From: Podarcis raffonei
Taxonomy: Eukaryota > Chordata > Lepidosauria > Squamata > Lacertidae
Assembly (NCBI RefSeq): GCF_027172205.1
Contig: NC_070604.1
Coordinates: forward strand, 100,399,851-100,463,850
DNA length: 64,000 nt
Direction: 5' to 3'
Shown here: piece after piece, positions 59,301-64,000 of the stretch
Layout: each line of letters starts with the position of its first letter
How positions within the stretch are numbered: the first letter of the stretch is position 1
Translations under genes and position numbers: made by a program
Notes under the pieces: model-generated
Databases searched by the model: none
Told to the model about the DNA's origin: nothing
The model's input: the letters and a program-made list of their open reading frames with translations, nothing else

Positions 59301-62300
59301 ATTTGCAAGTTAGGATAGAGAGCATGATCCTGAGATAGGACCAAAGTATCCTTTCAGATTTTTAAATTTTGATGGTGATTATAGATATACCAGTGTTCTA
59401 GTGGAAATATTTGGGAAGTAGTTGCTAGTCATAGGCATATCCAGTGATTTTCTGTTCCTTTTTAAAATTATGCAGGAGAACAAGGAGACTGGAATGGAAA
59501 GTGTGATCGAAGCAGTTGCCTGTTTCAAGTAATGTCCTTTCTGCAATTGTCTTTCTAAATGTGTAAAATAACAACAAAGCATAGCCTTCTTGTTTGTTTT
59601 TTCAGTTTCTTCATAATGAGTTACCAGGATGGGTTACACAATTTAAAAATACATCATCATGCAACAGATTGCTTAAGGCTATTCTTAACTGCATTCATAA
59701 GACAGTAAATGCTTTGAATGAACAGTTTGCAACATACATACTGGCAAATCTGACAAGGTGTATAGGAACACTGTTTGCCAAAAGTAGTTGTTGACAAACA
59801 AACCCTTCTTTTTTTAAAAAAAAATGTATATACAAATTTGTGAAAGAAGGGTAACATCCAACATAGCCAGAGATACCATCCCACCTCAGGGTTTCTCCTT
59901 CTGGCAGGTTGGGGTTTCCCTTGAACATATTTTGGGGGTGAATGAAGGCTGGAGAAGGGAGAGGAGAAACCAACAGCAGAAGCAGATTTTAATTATACAA
60001 GCAAGTGGGCATCACTGGATTTTGCTTAAAAAAAATACATACAAAAAAACTTCAAAAGGGTGTGCCATGTTAGCCTTTTGCAGGAAAAATTAAAATTAAA
60101 AGCTAACCAATTAATTATGGTCTAAACTTTTGTGCATTAAAATCCATGTCATCAGATGTACTATTCTTCTGATGAAGTGGACCTCTAACCCTCAAAGGTT
60201 TCTGCCATAATAAGTTTGTTCATTTTTAAGATGCTACAGGACTCTTTGTTATATAGAAGGAAATAAAAAGCAATAAGGAAGGAAGGAAGGAGTACTGTAA
60301 AGGGAAACAATAGCTGTCTCTCTTCCTGCCTACACACCTACCAGAAAGAAACTGTATATGAATCCCTTAAGAGAGTACTACTGGTGCTTCTAGTGCAGTA
60401 GTTAAAAGGATAAAACAAGGCCTGAATAGGCTAGTATCCCTCGTTCTTGAGTTTTCAAAGGGCTTGCTATTTCATATACATGGAACCTTTTTAGAAGCAA
60501 TGTTCAGTTATTAAGGTGTGAATTCTAAGTGTTCTGTTTGTGTTTTAGGAAACCAGGACTAACAGGCAGAGGATTGTATGAGCTGAAACCAGAATGTGCT
60601 AAATACTTCAATTTATATTTCTATCATTTTTCAAGGGCAGAGCAATCCAAGGTAACAATGAAATATAAATAAATTGTATTTTCAAGGGCAGAGCGATCCA
60701 AGGTAACAATGAAATATAAATAAATTGTAACATTCTCTGCCTGAGCTTTTCAACCAGCTGTATTGCCCTCTTTCTTATTCAATTCCTCCTCTTTCAATTC
60801 CCCCCAACCTGAACTCAAGATGCTAACACTCTATCCTAACTGCACTGTTCGTACAGTAAAGGGAGTGCTCTCTGCAGCCACTGCAGGAAGAAACACACTA
60901 AAATTATGCAGAGACTTCTCTGCTGCTAAGTAGCCTCAGGTCCTTTCATTTTGCATTAAATTCCAAAATATAAGTTTACAGCAATAAATCAAACTTAATG
61001 AAATTCCTAACTTGTAACGTTGACTGGAAGGTCTCATTTTCAGAACTAGAGATCTTCCGTCAAAGGTTTGAATGGGTTGCTCAAATCAGTATGCAGAATT
61101 CAGCTTCGTTGCCCACTTAAGTCTCTGGTCTCAAGCCTTTGAAGGTTCCTCATTTGTCTACCTGTTGCTTGCCATCAGCACATAACAGTTCCTTTGCCTA
61201 TGTGAAGCTTTTGCCCAGTCCTCCTTTGTTTTTCTTATTGCCCCTTCCATCCCATTTCCTTCAGACTTCTGCATTTAACTGGAAAAGGGAATTGAAAATA
61301 TAAAGGTGTGGGTTGGAAAACCTAGCCCATACAAGCACTTTGAGATTCCTGTTGATCCATCTGATATGACCAAATAATCTGCTATTGTTTGATCTGCCAG
61401 TGGCCTGGCATTGAGTTTTTGCTGAACCACATTTCTGTTACCAGGAAAACATTGAAAGTAATACTGGGAAATATCAAAAAATAAAGCTTCTTGCATTACC
61501 TAAAGCGACTTCTTGGAATTCATGCCAGGCAACAAAATGTAAAAACCCAGAAGTAAACAGGAATTGTGTTTTGGCTGAACCACATTTCTGTTACCAGGAA
61601 AACCTTGAAAGTAATACTGGGAAATATCAGAAGATAAAGCTTCTTGCATTACCTAAAGCTACTTCTTGGAATTCATGCCGGGCAACAAAATGTAAAAACC
61701 CAGATGTAAACAGGCCTGCTACGAAAATAAACAAAACTGCTAACAAATCAGTCTTTTATAACAATGAAGCCTGAGTCAGAGTAGCACTCAATGTAATGCA
61801 GAAAAATAGAAGAGGAAAGTAAATGGCAGTGTCAGTTAATTTTGCAGAAATAATATTGTTGCCTTCAGCGTTTGGAAAATTTAAAATATACATATTTCTT
61901 TTTTTTATAAGGCGGAGGAAGCCCAAAGGAAAATAAGGCGACAAAACCGGGAAGATACAGGTACCTGTCTTGCTAGTGTATGAGGGTATCCTCAGTTGTC
62001 TCTGCTTTTTAAAATGTCATCAAAAATCAAGTTGGCACTGAGCTTGATTCAGGATTTAAGAAATTTGCAACAATGTGTACATTCTTGCAAAAAAAAAAAA
62101 GTTTGAAATTTTCTTCCTGCTTGTAGGATTATAGAAAATGAAGGCTATGGAAAGACTTCCCTTGAGATTTGCAAAAACAAATACTGCACATCAGAATGGT
62201 GTGGCTGCTCCTTCATACTTGGATCCTTTGCTGTCCAGTATTGTTTGGATAGTTGAAATGCCATGAAGTTCCTGTGTTAGTTCCACCAGCCCTTATAAGA

Positions 62301-63010
62301 AATGGAGAGGTGACATGGAAACATTGCATGTGATCTGTGCCGCATGATTTCATTCATCGGCAGTTCTTAGGAACAGCATAGGATCCAGATATGGGAGAAT
62401 GACAACAGAACTGCTTTGATTCTCTAAGATCAGGAAATAGGTTGCAGTCTTATACCCACTTACCTGAGAGTAAACCCCACTAAACTCAGTGAGTAGATGT
62501 TCTTGAAAGAACAAAAACTCCCGATGTCTTTTTGTCATCTTGAAAGGCTCCATGACATATTCTTAAATATTTCATACACATTTCAAAGTTCGCTGCAGCA
62601 GGGCTATACCATATTTCATTCATTTATTTCTATTTCAGCTCTCCCACCTCCTGTTCTACCTCCATTCTGCCCTCTGTTTGAAAGCCTGATCAATATTCTG
62701 CAGTGTGACGTCATGTTGTGCATTATGAGGACGATACTGCAATGGGCAGTAGAGCATAATGGCTATGCCTGGTCGGAGTCCATGCTTCAAAGGGTGTGTT
62801 TCAGCTTTAAACTCCAGCTGTTGTTAATTCACTTATAAATATTAGCAAATTGTATCAAAAGCTTTTTCTAGAAATATAAACTCTAAGCATGTTAATTTTT
62901 TGCTTAGGTTCTGCACTTGACTGGAATGGCCCTTCAAGAAGAAAAACAACACATTGAGAATGCTGATGAAGATAATGTAATAACATTTACTTTCAGTCAG
63001 AAGATCTCAA
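30628..63010 (+). CDS. UBR2: UBR2, N-recognin E3 ubiquitin ligase; first 26 coding exons, gene continues past the window
   Basis: UBR2 is a cytosolic and nuclear RING-type E3 that binds destabilising N-terminal residues and ubiquitinates the protein in the Arg/N-degron pathway. The joined exons read without interruption for 2,872 nt, about 957 codons of a family length near 1,755, and match vertebrate UBR2 throughout from memory. The UBR box spans residues 97-168 with all expected zinc ligands: C99, C112, C115, C124, C127, H133, H136, C149, C151, C163, H166. Degron-binding acids D118, D150 and D153 are present. The ClpS-like domain for bulky hydrophobic N-termini lies at about 221-300. Every intron is GT-AG and phases agree at each junction. 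UBR1 is excluded because exons 6 to 26 follow UBR2 rather than UBR1 wording. The start is the first ATG in a GC-rich leader and gives [13 protein letters not shown], close to mammalian UBR2. The RING and UAIN domains lie outside the window. Confidence 0.97.
34006..34038 (+). repeat. (AAT)n microsatellite, UBR2 intron 1
   Basis: Eleven units, tail of a reverse LINE fragment. Confidence 0.95.
34006..34130 (-). mobile_element. LINE 3' tail with (AAT)n, UBR2 intron 1
   Basis: The (AAT)n tract at 34006-34038 is followed by tttatacctcaccctccccg, the reverse of an L2-type 3' end. Confidence 0.5.
35780..36039 (+). CDS. UBR2: UBR2 coding exon 2 (residues 27-113)
   Basis: The acceptor is ttatag and the donor cag|GTAACT, after two bases of an Arg codon. 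It encodes the pre-UBR-box segment ([16 protein letters not shown]) and the first UBR-box ligands C99 and C112. It is 260 nt long. Confidence 0.96.
36040..37414 (+). other. UBR2 intron 2
   Basis: Holds a LINE-like tail near 36097-36190, an unexplained 111-codon minus-strand ORF (36378-36713) and the (TATAA)n microsatellite. Confidence 0.7.
37139..37196 (+). repeat. (TATAA)n pentanucleotide microsatellite, UBR2 intron 2
   Basis: About eleven uninterrupted units of tataa. Confidence 0.95.
37415..37493 (+). CDS. UBR2: UBR2 coding exon 3 (residues 113-139), UBR box
   Basis: Encodes [18 protein letters not shown] and SVHREHRYR, the central zinc-binding part of the UBR box, including D118 of the N-degron pocket. 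The acceptor is gtcag and the donor AGG|GTTAGT, a weaker +3 base. Confidence 0.96.
37494..40006 (+). other. UBR2 intron 3
   Basis: Contains a LINE-like tail near 38600-38690 and the CR1 piece at 38998-39140. Otherwise nothing recognised. Confidence 0.65.
38998..39140 (-). mobile_element. CR1-like LINE 3' fragment in UBR2 intron 3
   Basis: Contains catagaatcagcattggaag and catctagtccaacc, the standard CR1 3' wording in reverse orientation. Confidence 0.65.
40007..40120 (+). CDS. UBR2: UBR2 coding exon 4 (residues 140-177), end of UBR box
   Basis: Encodes [18 protein letters not shown] followed by KEGPYCQKH. It supplies the last zinc ligands (C149, C151, C163, H166) and acidic pocket residues D150 and D153. 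The donor is gaggag|GTAAGG. Confidence 0.97.
40432..40562. mobile_element. Palindromic hAT MITE, copy 2, in UBR2 intron 4
   Basis: Same family as 17391-17529, with a perfect 8-bp target duplication gactaggg. It lies about 120 bp upstream of exon 5. Confidence 0.85.
40681..40811 (+). CDS. UBR2: UBR2 coding exon 5 (residues 178-221)
   Basis: The linker between UBR box and ClpS-like domain: [18 protein letters not shown] and following. The acceptor has a long T tract ending ttttag and the donor is agt|GTAAGT. Confidence 0.95.
40812..41708 (+). other. UBR2 intron 5
   Basis: No repeat or other feature identified with confidence. An 84-codon minus-strand ORF (41281-41535) matches no family I recognise. 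Confidence 0.6.
41709..41847 (+). CDS. UBR2: UBR2 coding exon 6 (residues 221-267), ClpS-like domain
   Basis: Encodes [18 protein letters not shown] and [20 protein letters not shown], the core of the ClpS-like fold that reads type-2 N-degrons. The donor is gat|GTAAGT. Confidence 0.97.
41848..43021 (+). other. UBR2 intron 6, left part
   Basis: Nothing recognised before the mariner-type MITE. T and A runs near 42660 and 42955. Confidence 0.55.
43022..43507. mobile_element. Tc1/mariner-type MITE with foldback core, UBR2 intron 6
   Basis: Inverted ends ccgtatttttcgctctataa and its near complement at 43480-43507 are flanked by TA on both sides. The GC-rich core holds repeated gccccttc/gaaggggc words and a perfect hairpin (43277-43300 with 43311-43334). 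There is no credible coding sequence. Confidence 0.75.
43890..43952 (+). CDS. UBR2: UBR2 coding exon 7 (residues 268-288)
   Basis: A short 63-nt exon encoding [20 protein letters not shown], the end of the ClpS-like domain. Acceptor aacag, donor gtg|GTAAGT. Confidence 0.96.
44190..44430 (+). mobile_element. L2-like LINE ORF2 remnant in UBR2 intron 7
   Basis: Translates in pieces to SRLDYCNALY-like wording near 44200 and to tggctcccagtc with aaattcaaagtgctgatg near 44350, matching reverse transcriptase C-terminal sequence just upstream of the part seen at 15600. It is old and broken. Confidence 0.6.
45144..45264 (+). CDS. UBR2: UBR2 coding exon 8 (residues 289-329)
   Basis: Encodes [18 protein letters not shown] and the following [16 protein letters not shown]. 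The acceptor is cttaag. The start at AGA is fixed by phase and by the family sequence RNTSRQTK. Confidence 0.95.
45265..45864 (+). other. UBR2 intron 8
   Basis: Nothing recognised. Confidence 0.65.
45865..45972 (+). CDS. UBR2: UBR2 coding exon 9 (residues 329-365)
   Basis: Encodes [18 protein letters not shown] and [19 protein letters not shown], near-identical to other vertebrate UBR2. The donor is aaag|GTGGGC. Confidence 0.96.
46467..46910 (-). mobile_element. L2-like LINE 3' region in UBR2 intron 9, interrupted
   Basis: Reverse copy: tttataccccgcccatctgg at its 3' end, then gctgccttcagatgtcttct and gagggaaccaccagaaggcc. A Penelope-like fragment at 46548-46703 sits inside with its own target duplication. 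Confidence 0.8.
46548..46703 (+). mobile_element. Penelope-like fragment nested in an L2-like LINE
   Basis: Contains tatctgaagaagtgtacatg, gcacacgaaagcttatacca and ggtctctaaggtgctactgg. The 12-bp flanks aaaaacaagata and aaaagcaagata differ at one base and belong to the host LINE. Confidence 0.65.
47148..47236 (+). CDS. UBR2: UBR2 coding exon 10 (residues 365-394)
   Basis: Encodes [20 protein letters not shown] and KLFAIRFAR. It is the constitutive exon upstream of the 11a/11b choice. Donor agg|GTGAGT. Confidence 0.96.
47284..47700 (-). mobile_element. L2-like LINE 3' region in UBR2 intron 10
   Basis: Reverse copy starting from the (TTA)n tail and running to ggtatactgggatgaggc. It begins only about 50 bp after the exon 10 donor. 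Confidence 0.8.
47291..47334 (+). repeat. (TTA)n microsatellite, UBR2 intron 10
   Basis: Tail of the reverse L2-like copy, just after exon 10. Confidence 0.95.
47723..47858. mobile_element. Palindromic hAT MITE, copy 3, in UBR2 intron 10
   Basis: Ends caggcatggcc and ccatgcctg. The 8-bp flanks cactaaat and caataaat differ at one base. Confidence 0.82.
47867..48643 (+). other. UBR2 intron 10, right part
   Basis: Follows the hAT MITE. Words such as gttaaaccaggcgtaatgg near 48150 hint at a decayed repeat. No exon seen before 11a. Confidence 0.5.
48644..48742 (+). CDS. UBR2: UBR2 alternative exon 11a (residues 395-427)
   Basis: A 99-nt exon encoding [17 protein letters not shown] and then [16 protein letters not shown]. 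It is homologous to exon 11b just downstream, with 19 of 33 residues identical. Acceptor tttag, donor ctg|GTGAGT. The peptide matches what I recall as the canonical mammalian UBR2 form. Confidence 0.92.
48812..48910 (+). CDS. UBR2: UBR2 alternative exon 11b (replaces 11a)
   Basis: A second 99-nt exon with the same phase, encoding [17 protein letters not shown] and then [16 protein letters not shown]. Acceptor aatag, donor ctt|GTAAGT. It follows 11a after a 69-nt intron. Including both would add 33 residues without a frame change, so exclusivity cannot come from frameshift-driven decay. Mammalian UBR2 has, to my recollection, an isoform with this alternative peptide. Confidence 0.9.
48911..50279 (+). 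other. UBR2 intron after exon 11b
   Basis: AT-rich intron with no confident repeat. It is shared by both exon 11 isoforms. Confidence 0.6.
50280..50443 (+). CDS. UBR2: UBR2 coding exon 12 (residues 428-482)
   Basis: Encodes [19 protein letters not shown] and then [18 protein letters not shown]. Acceptor acatag, donor aa|GTGAGT inside a Lys codon. Confidence 0.96.
50531..50630 (+). CDS. UBR2: UBR2 coding exon 13 (residues 482-515)
   Basis: Encodes [18 protein letters not shown] and then [13 protein letters not shown]. The preceding intron is only 87 nt. Acceptor ttcag, donor cag|GTAGGT. Confidence 0.96.
50900..51028 (+). CDS. UBR2: UBR2 coding exon 14 (residues 516-558)
   Basis: Encodes [19 protein letters not shown] and then [17 protein letters not shown], near-identical to mammalian UBR2. 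Acceptor ctgaag, donor gat|GTAAGT. Confidence 0.97.
51975..52140 (-). mobile_element. Short LINE fragment of the 9340 family, UBR2 intron 14
   Basis: Shares gttgccaccttccttagctc, gaagaagggcttctgaggag and aaccattaagggttttaaa with the longer copies. Confidence 0.5.
52141..52553 (+). other. UBR2 intron 14, right part
   Basis: Follows a LINE fragment. Nothing else recognised. Confidence 0.55.
52554..52737 (+). CDS. UBR2: UBR2 coding exon 15 (residues 559-620)
   Basis: Encodes [18 protein letters not shown], then [19 protein letters not shown] and HLPVSRLLA. Acceptor tatag, donor gcag|GTAAGG. Confidence 0.96.
53313..53511. mobile_element. hAT MITE with tagggttgcc ends, UBR2 intron 15
   Basis: Inverted ends TAGGGTTGCC and GGCAACTCTA have a perfect 8-bp target duplication ttttagca on both sides. 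It contains an internal inverted unit around ccggacatatggcaaccc. Confidence 0.75.
54051..54112 (+). CDS. UBR2: UBR2 coding exon 16 (residues 620-640)
   Basis: A 62-nt exon encoding [20 protein letters not shown]. Acceptor atatag, donor atg|GTGAGT. Confidence 0.95.
54568..54705. mobile_element. Degenerate relative of the palindromic hAT MITE in UBR2 intron 16
   Basis: Begins near ggggtagtcaacatgg and keeps gttgtagtccaacagcatg and ggtccacagg. It is strongly decayed. Confidence 0.45.
54915..55010 (+). mobile_element. CR1-like LINE 3' fragment in UBR2 intron 16
   Basis: Reads ccagatgagccttcgggtcc and then ttcaattctatgattctaag, the CR1 3' end in forward orientation. A long G run (about 12 G) interrupts it. 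Confidence 0.6.
55207..55317 (+). CDS. UBR2: UBR2 coding exon 17 (residues 641-677)
   Basis: Encodes [18 protein letters not shown] and then [19 protein letters not shown], essentially the mammalian sequence. Acceptor tgcag, donor caa|GTAAGT. Confidence 0.97.
55740..55986. mobile_element. GC-rich probable hAT fragment in UBR2 intron 17
   Basis: The right end reads ccatgggccacacgttgccg then acccctg, a familiar hAT terminal wording in reverse. The stretch is far richer in CG than the surrounding intron. The left end was not found. Confidence 0.45.
56225..56290 (+). CDS. UBR2: UBR2 coding exon 18 (residues 678-699)
   Basis: Encodes [20 protein letters not shown], then LQ. Acceptor cacag, donor cag|GTAACA. 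Confidence 0.96.
57061..57183 (+). CDS. UBR2: UBR2 coding exon 19 (residues 700-740)
   Basis: Encodes [19 protein letters not shown] and then [20 protein letters not shown]. Acceptor attag, donor aag|GTAAGC. Confidence 0.97.
57290..57650. repeat. Possible interspersed repeat, UBR2 intron 19
   Basis: It is rich in aaccatggtt and tggtttgtt words in both orientations, like a decayed inverted-repeat element. A similar stretch lies at about 63225-63600. Family unknown. Confidence 0.3.
57689..57752 (+). CDS. UBR2: UBR2 coding exon 20 (residues 741-762)
   Basis: A 64-nt exon encoding [20 protein letters not shown]. Acceptor ttcag, donor ttg|GTAAGT. Confidence 0.96.
58680..58804 (+). CDS. UBR2: UBR2 coding exon 21 (residues 762-803)
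   Basis: Encodes [18 protein letters not shown] and then [20 protein letters not shown]. The acceptor is tgcag. The donor gat|GTGAGA is weak at +6, and the frame stays open for 77 codons beyond it. Confidence 0.95.
58805..59475 (+). other. UBR2 intron 21
   Basis: The first 231 nt stay open in the UBR2 frame. The rest is ordinary intron sequence. Confidence 0.65.
59476..59528 (+). CDS. UBR2: UBR2 coding exon 22 (residues 804-821)
   Basis: A 53-nt exon encoding [18 protein letters not shown]. Acceptor tgcag. The donor caa|GTAATG is non-ideal at +5, but phase and the next exon (KPGLTGRG) confirm it. Confidence 0.95.
59529..60139 (+). other. UBR2 intron 22, left part
   Basis: A 66-codon ORF at 59594-59794 matches nothing I know. 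A and T runs occur near 59815. No repeat defined. Confidence 0.55.
60140..60255 (+). mobile_element. Old Penelope-like fragment in UBR2 intron 22
   Basis: The decayed order ttctgatgaagtggacc, caaaggtttctgccataata and ttttaagatgctacaggact parallels the copies at 17071 and 46548. Confidence 0.5.
60549..60651 (+). CDS. UBR2: UBR2 coding exon 23 (residues 821-855)
   Basis: Encodes [20 protein letters not shown] and then [12 protein letters not shown]. Acceptor tttag, donor aag|GTAACA. The last 24 nt of the exon and the donor belong to a 51-bp tandem duplication, so a second copy of the donor lies 51 bp downstream. Confidence 0.95.
60628..60729 (+). repeat. 51-bp tandem duplication over the exon 23 splice donor
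   Basis: Two units (60628-60678 and 60679-60729) differ at one base. Each holds the last 24 nt of exon 23, the donor AAG|GTAACA and 27 nt of intron. Confidence 0.93.
60730..61420 (+). other. UBR2 intron 23, middle part
   Basis: Nothing recognised between the two duplications. Confidence 0.6.
61421..61714 (+). repeat. 141-bp near-tandem duplication in UBR2 intron 23
   Basis: Units at 61421-61561 and 61574-61714 match at about 135 of 141 positions, with a 12-bp spacer. They lie about 200 bp upstream of exon 24. Confidence 0.92.
61912..61960 (+). CDS. UBR2: UBR2 coding exon 24 (residues 856-872)
   Basis: A 49-nt exon encoding [16 protein letters not shown]. Acceptor ataag after a T tract, donor cag|GTACCT. 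Confidence 0.95.
61961..62638 (+). other. UBR2 intron 24
   Basis: Contains only a decayed copy of the short palindromic repeat near 62440-62495. Confidence 0.55.
62639..62793 (+). CDS. UBR2: UBR2 coding exon 25 (residues 872-923)
   Basis: Encodes [19 protein letters not shown], then [20 protein letters not shown]. Acceptor ttcag. The donor agg|GTGTGT is weak. The next intron is only 114 nt. Confidence 0.95.
62908..63010 (+). CDS. UBR2: UBR2 coding exon 26 (residues 924-958), last exon in the window
   Basis: Encodes [18 protein letters not shown] and then [13 protein letters not shown], ending one base into a codon with donor caa|GTAGGT. The following exon, expected to begin near KPGEAP, was not found before 64000. 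Confidence 0.94.
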
Positions 63011-63224
63011 GTAGGTTGATAGTTGTATACGCATTGCAAACTTTGATTTTTCCCATAGTACCTCTGTTTATGCTCTTCTAAAATAACTGCATGTGAAAAG
63101 CTATTTATTAAACATGATACTGGAACTAACTTCAATGCTGCATTTATTTAAGAAAATACATACTTACTATTTCACTAGTAAAAAAGTGAACAAGAATAAT
63201 ATGTCTGTTTTTTCATGTGTTGTG

Positions 63225-63600
63225 ACAGAAGCATTGGCTGTGTTTGTATGCAACAATGAGCCAGATTTTCTGGCTTATCATGGTTTTCTGTTCATGAACA
63301 GTGGGCTCCTGTGGGCTGCCCAATTGCTTCACTTGTCCCCTGATGTGAGCAAGGTAAACAAACCAGAGTTTTCCATTTCATCCAAACTGGGATGTAATGC
63401 CAGGCAACCTTGAATCATGGTTTGTTGGCCTGCTGATTGTAATTTGCTAGGGAACAACAAACCATTATTTCCTCTGGCATAATGGGAAGCCAAGGCTTCC
63501 GGGTTTGTTTATCTTGCTCTTATAGGAAGAAATGAAGCAGGAATGATCAGGCCACAGGCACCAACAAGCCACTCATTGACAGCAAACCACAATATTATGC
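63225..63600. repeat. Possible interspersed repeat, UBR2 intron 26
   Basis: Shares atcatggtttgttggcctg and aacaaaccatt words with 57290-57650. The ends are not defined. Confidence 0.3.
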
Positions 63601-63738
63601 AAATAGGGCCCTTATGTTTATTACCATCCTTAATTTGCCATTCTGCCAGTTTGACATCAAAGGCAACTTGCAGGTACCAGACCTGTAAAACTAAAACACA
63701 AGAATAAAATTATACAAAACACAGCATCTTATTGTATA

Positions 63739-63979
63739 CAGTGGTACCTTGGTTTACGAACTTAATCGATTCCGGAAGTCCATTCTTAAACCAAAACCAT
63801 TCTTAAACTGAGGCATGCTTTCTGTAATGCAGCCTCCCGCTGCTGGTGCCCTTCCACCGTTCGGATACTGTTCTTAGACCAAGGTAAAGTTCTCAAACCA
63901 AGACACTATTTCCGGTTTTGTGGAGTTTGTAAACCAAATCATTCTTAAGCTGGACTGTTCTTAAACCAAGGTATCACTG
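63739..63979 (+). mobile_element. Tigger-like MITE copy 7 in UBR2 intron 26
   Basis: Ends cagtggtaccttggtttacg and aaaccaaggtatcactg, with TA on both sides. This subfamily uses ttaaacc words inside instead of ttaacctg. Confidence 0.83.
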
Positions 63980-64000
63980 TATATGAATTCTTATTTCCTT

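Noticed and set aside
59594-59794. A 66-codon ORF in UBR2 intron 22 that might be an exon
   Set aside because: It is not needed for continuity between exons 22 and 23, and its peptide has no counterpart in UBR2.
61571-61774. A 67-codon ORF upstream of exon 24
   Set aside because: It is produced by the 141-bp duplication unit and has no place in the UBR2 reading frame.

Overview
The window is vertebrate nuclear DNA, almost certainly from a squamate reptile. A lacertid-type lizard is my best guess, from the repeat mix: a Sauria-type tRNA SINE, L2-like and CR1 LINE 3' ends with ATT-rich tails, Penelope-like fragments, and many hAT and Tc1/mariner MITEs. One host gene is certain. UBR2, the N-recognin E3 ubiquitin ligase of the Arg/N-degron pathway, starts at 30628 on the + strand and runs off the right edge. 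All 26 coding exons inside the window were placed by splice sites, by continuous reading phase and by recalled vertebrate UBR2 protein sequence. They cover about residues 1-958 of about 1,755, including the complete UBR box and the ClpS-like domain. The RING and autoinhibitory parts lie beyond the window.

Layout. 1-4300: repeat-sprinkled DNA with no recognised gene. 4300-6560: a CpG island with an excellent minus-strand splice donor, probably the 5' end of a gene running leftwards. TRERF1 is the neighbour expected from mammalian synteny, but no coding sequence supports it here. 6560-24100: intergenic DNA dense in transposons, with three copies of a hAT-type element bearing perfect or near-perfect 8-bp target duplications, Tigger-like MITEs nested in LINEs, a Sauria SINE and a hAT/LTR/CR1 nest. 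24179-29092: a very young Ty3/gypsy LTR retrotransposon (Mag/SURL-like), with near-identical 350-bp LTRs and a 5-bp target duplication. 30229-30800: the UBR2 CpG-island promoter with a ZNF143/THAP11-type motif. 30628 to the end: UBR2, whose introns hold further MITEs and LINE pieces.

The most interesting host features are in UBR2. Exons 11a and 11b are homologous 99-nt alternatives separated by an intron of only 69 nt, a geometry that predicts steric mutually exclusive splicing. A 51-bp tandem duplication copies the end of exon 23 together with its splice donor. An open reading frame continues 77 codons past the exon 21 donor.
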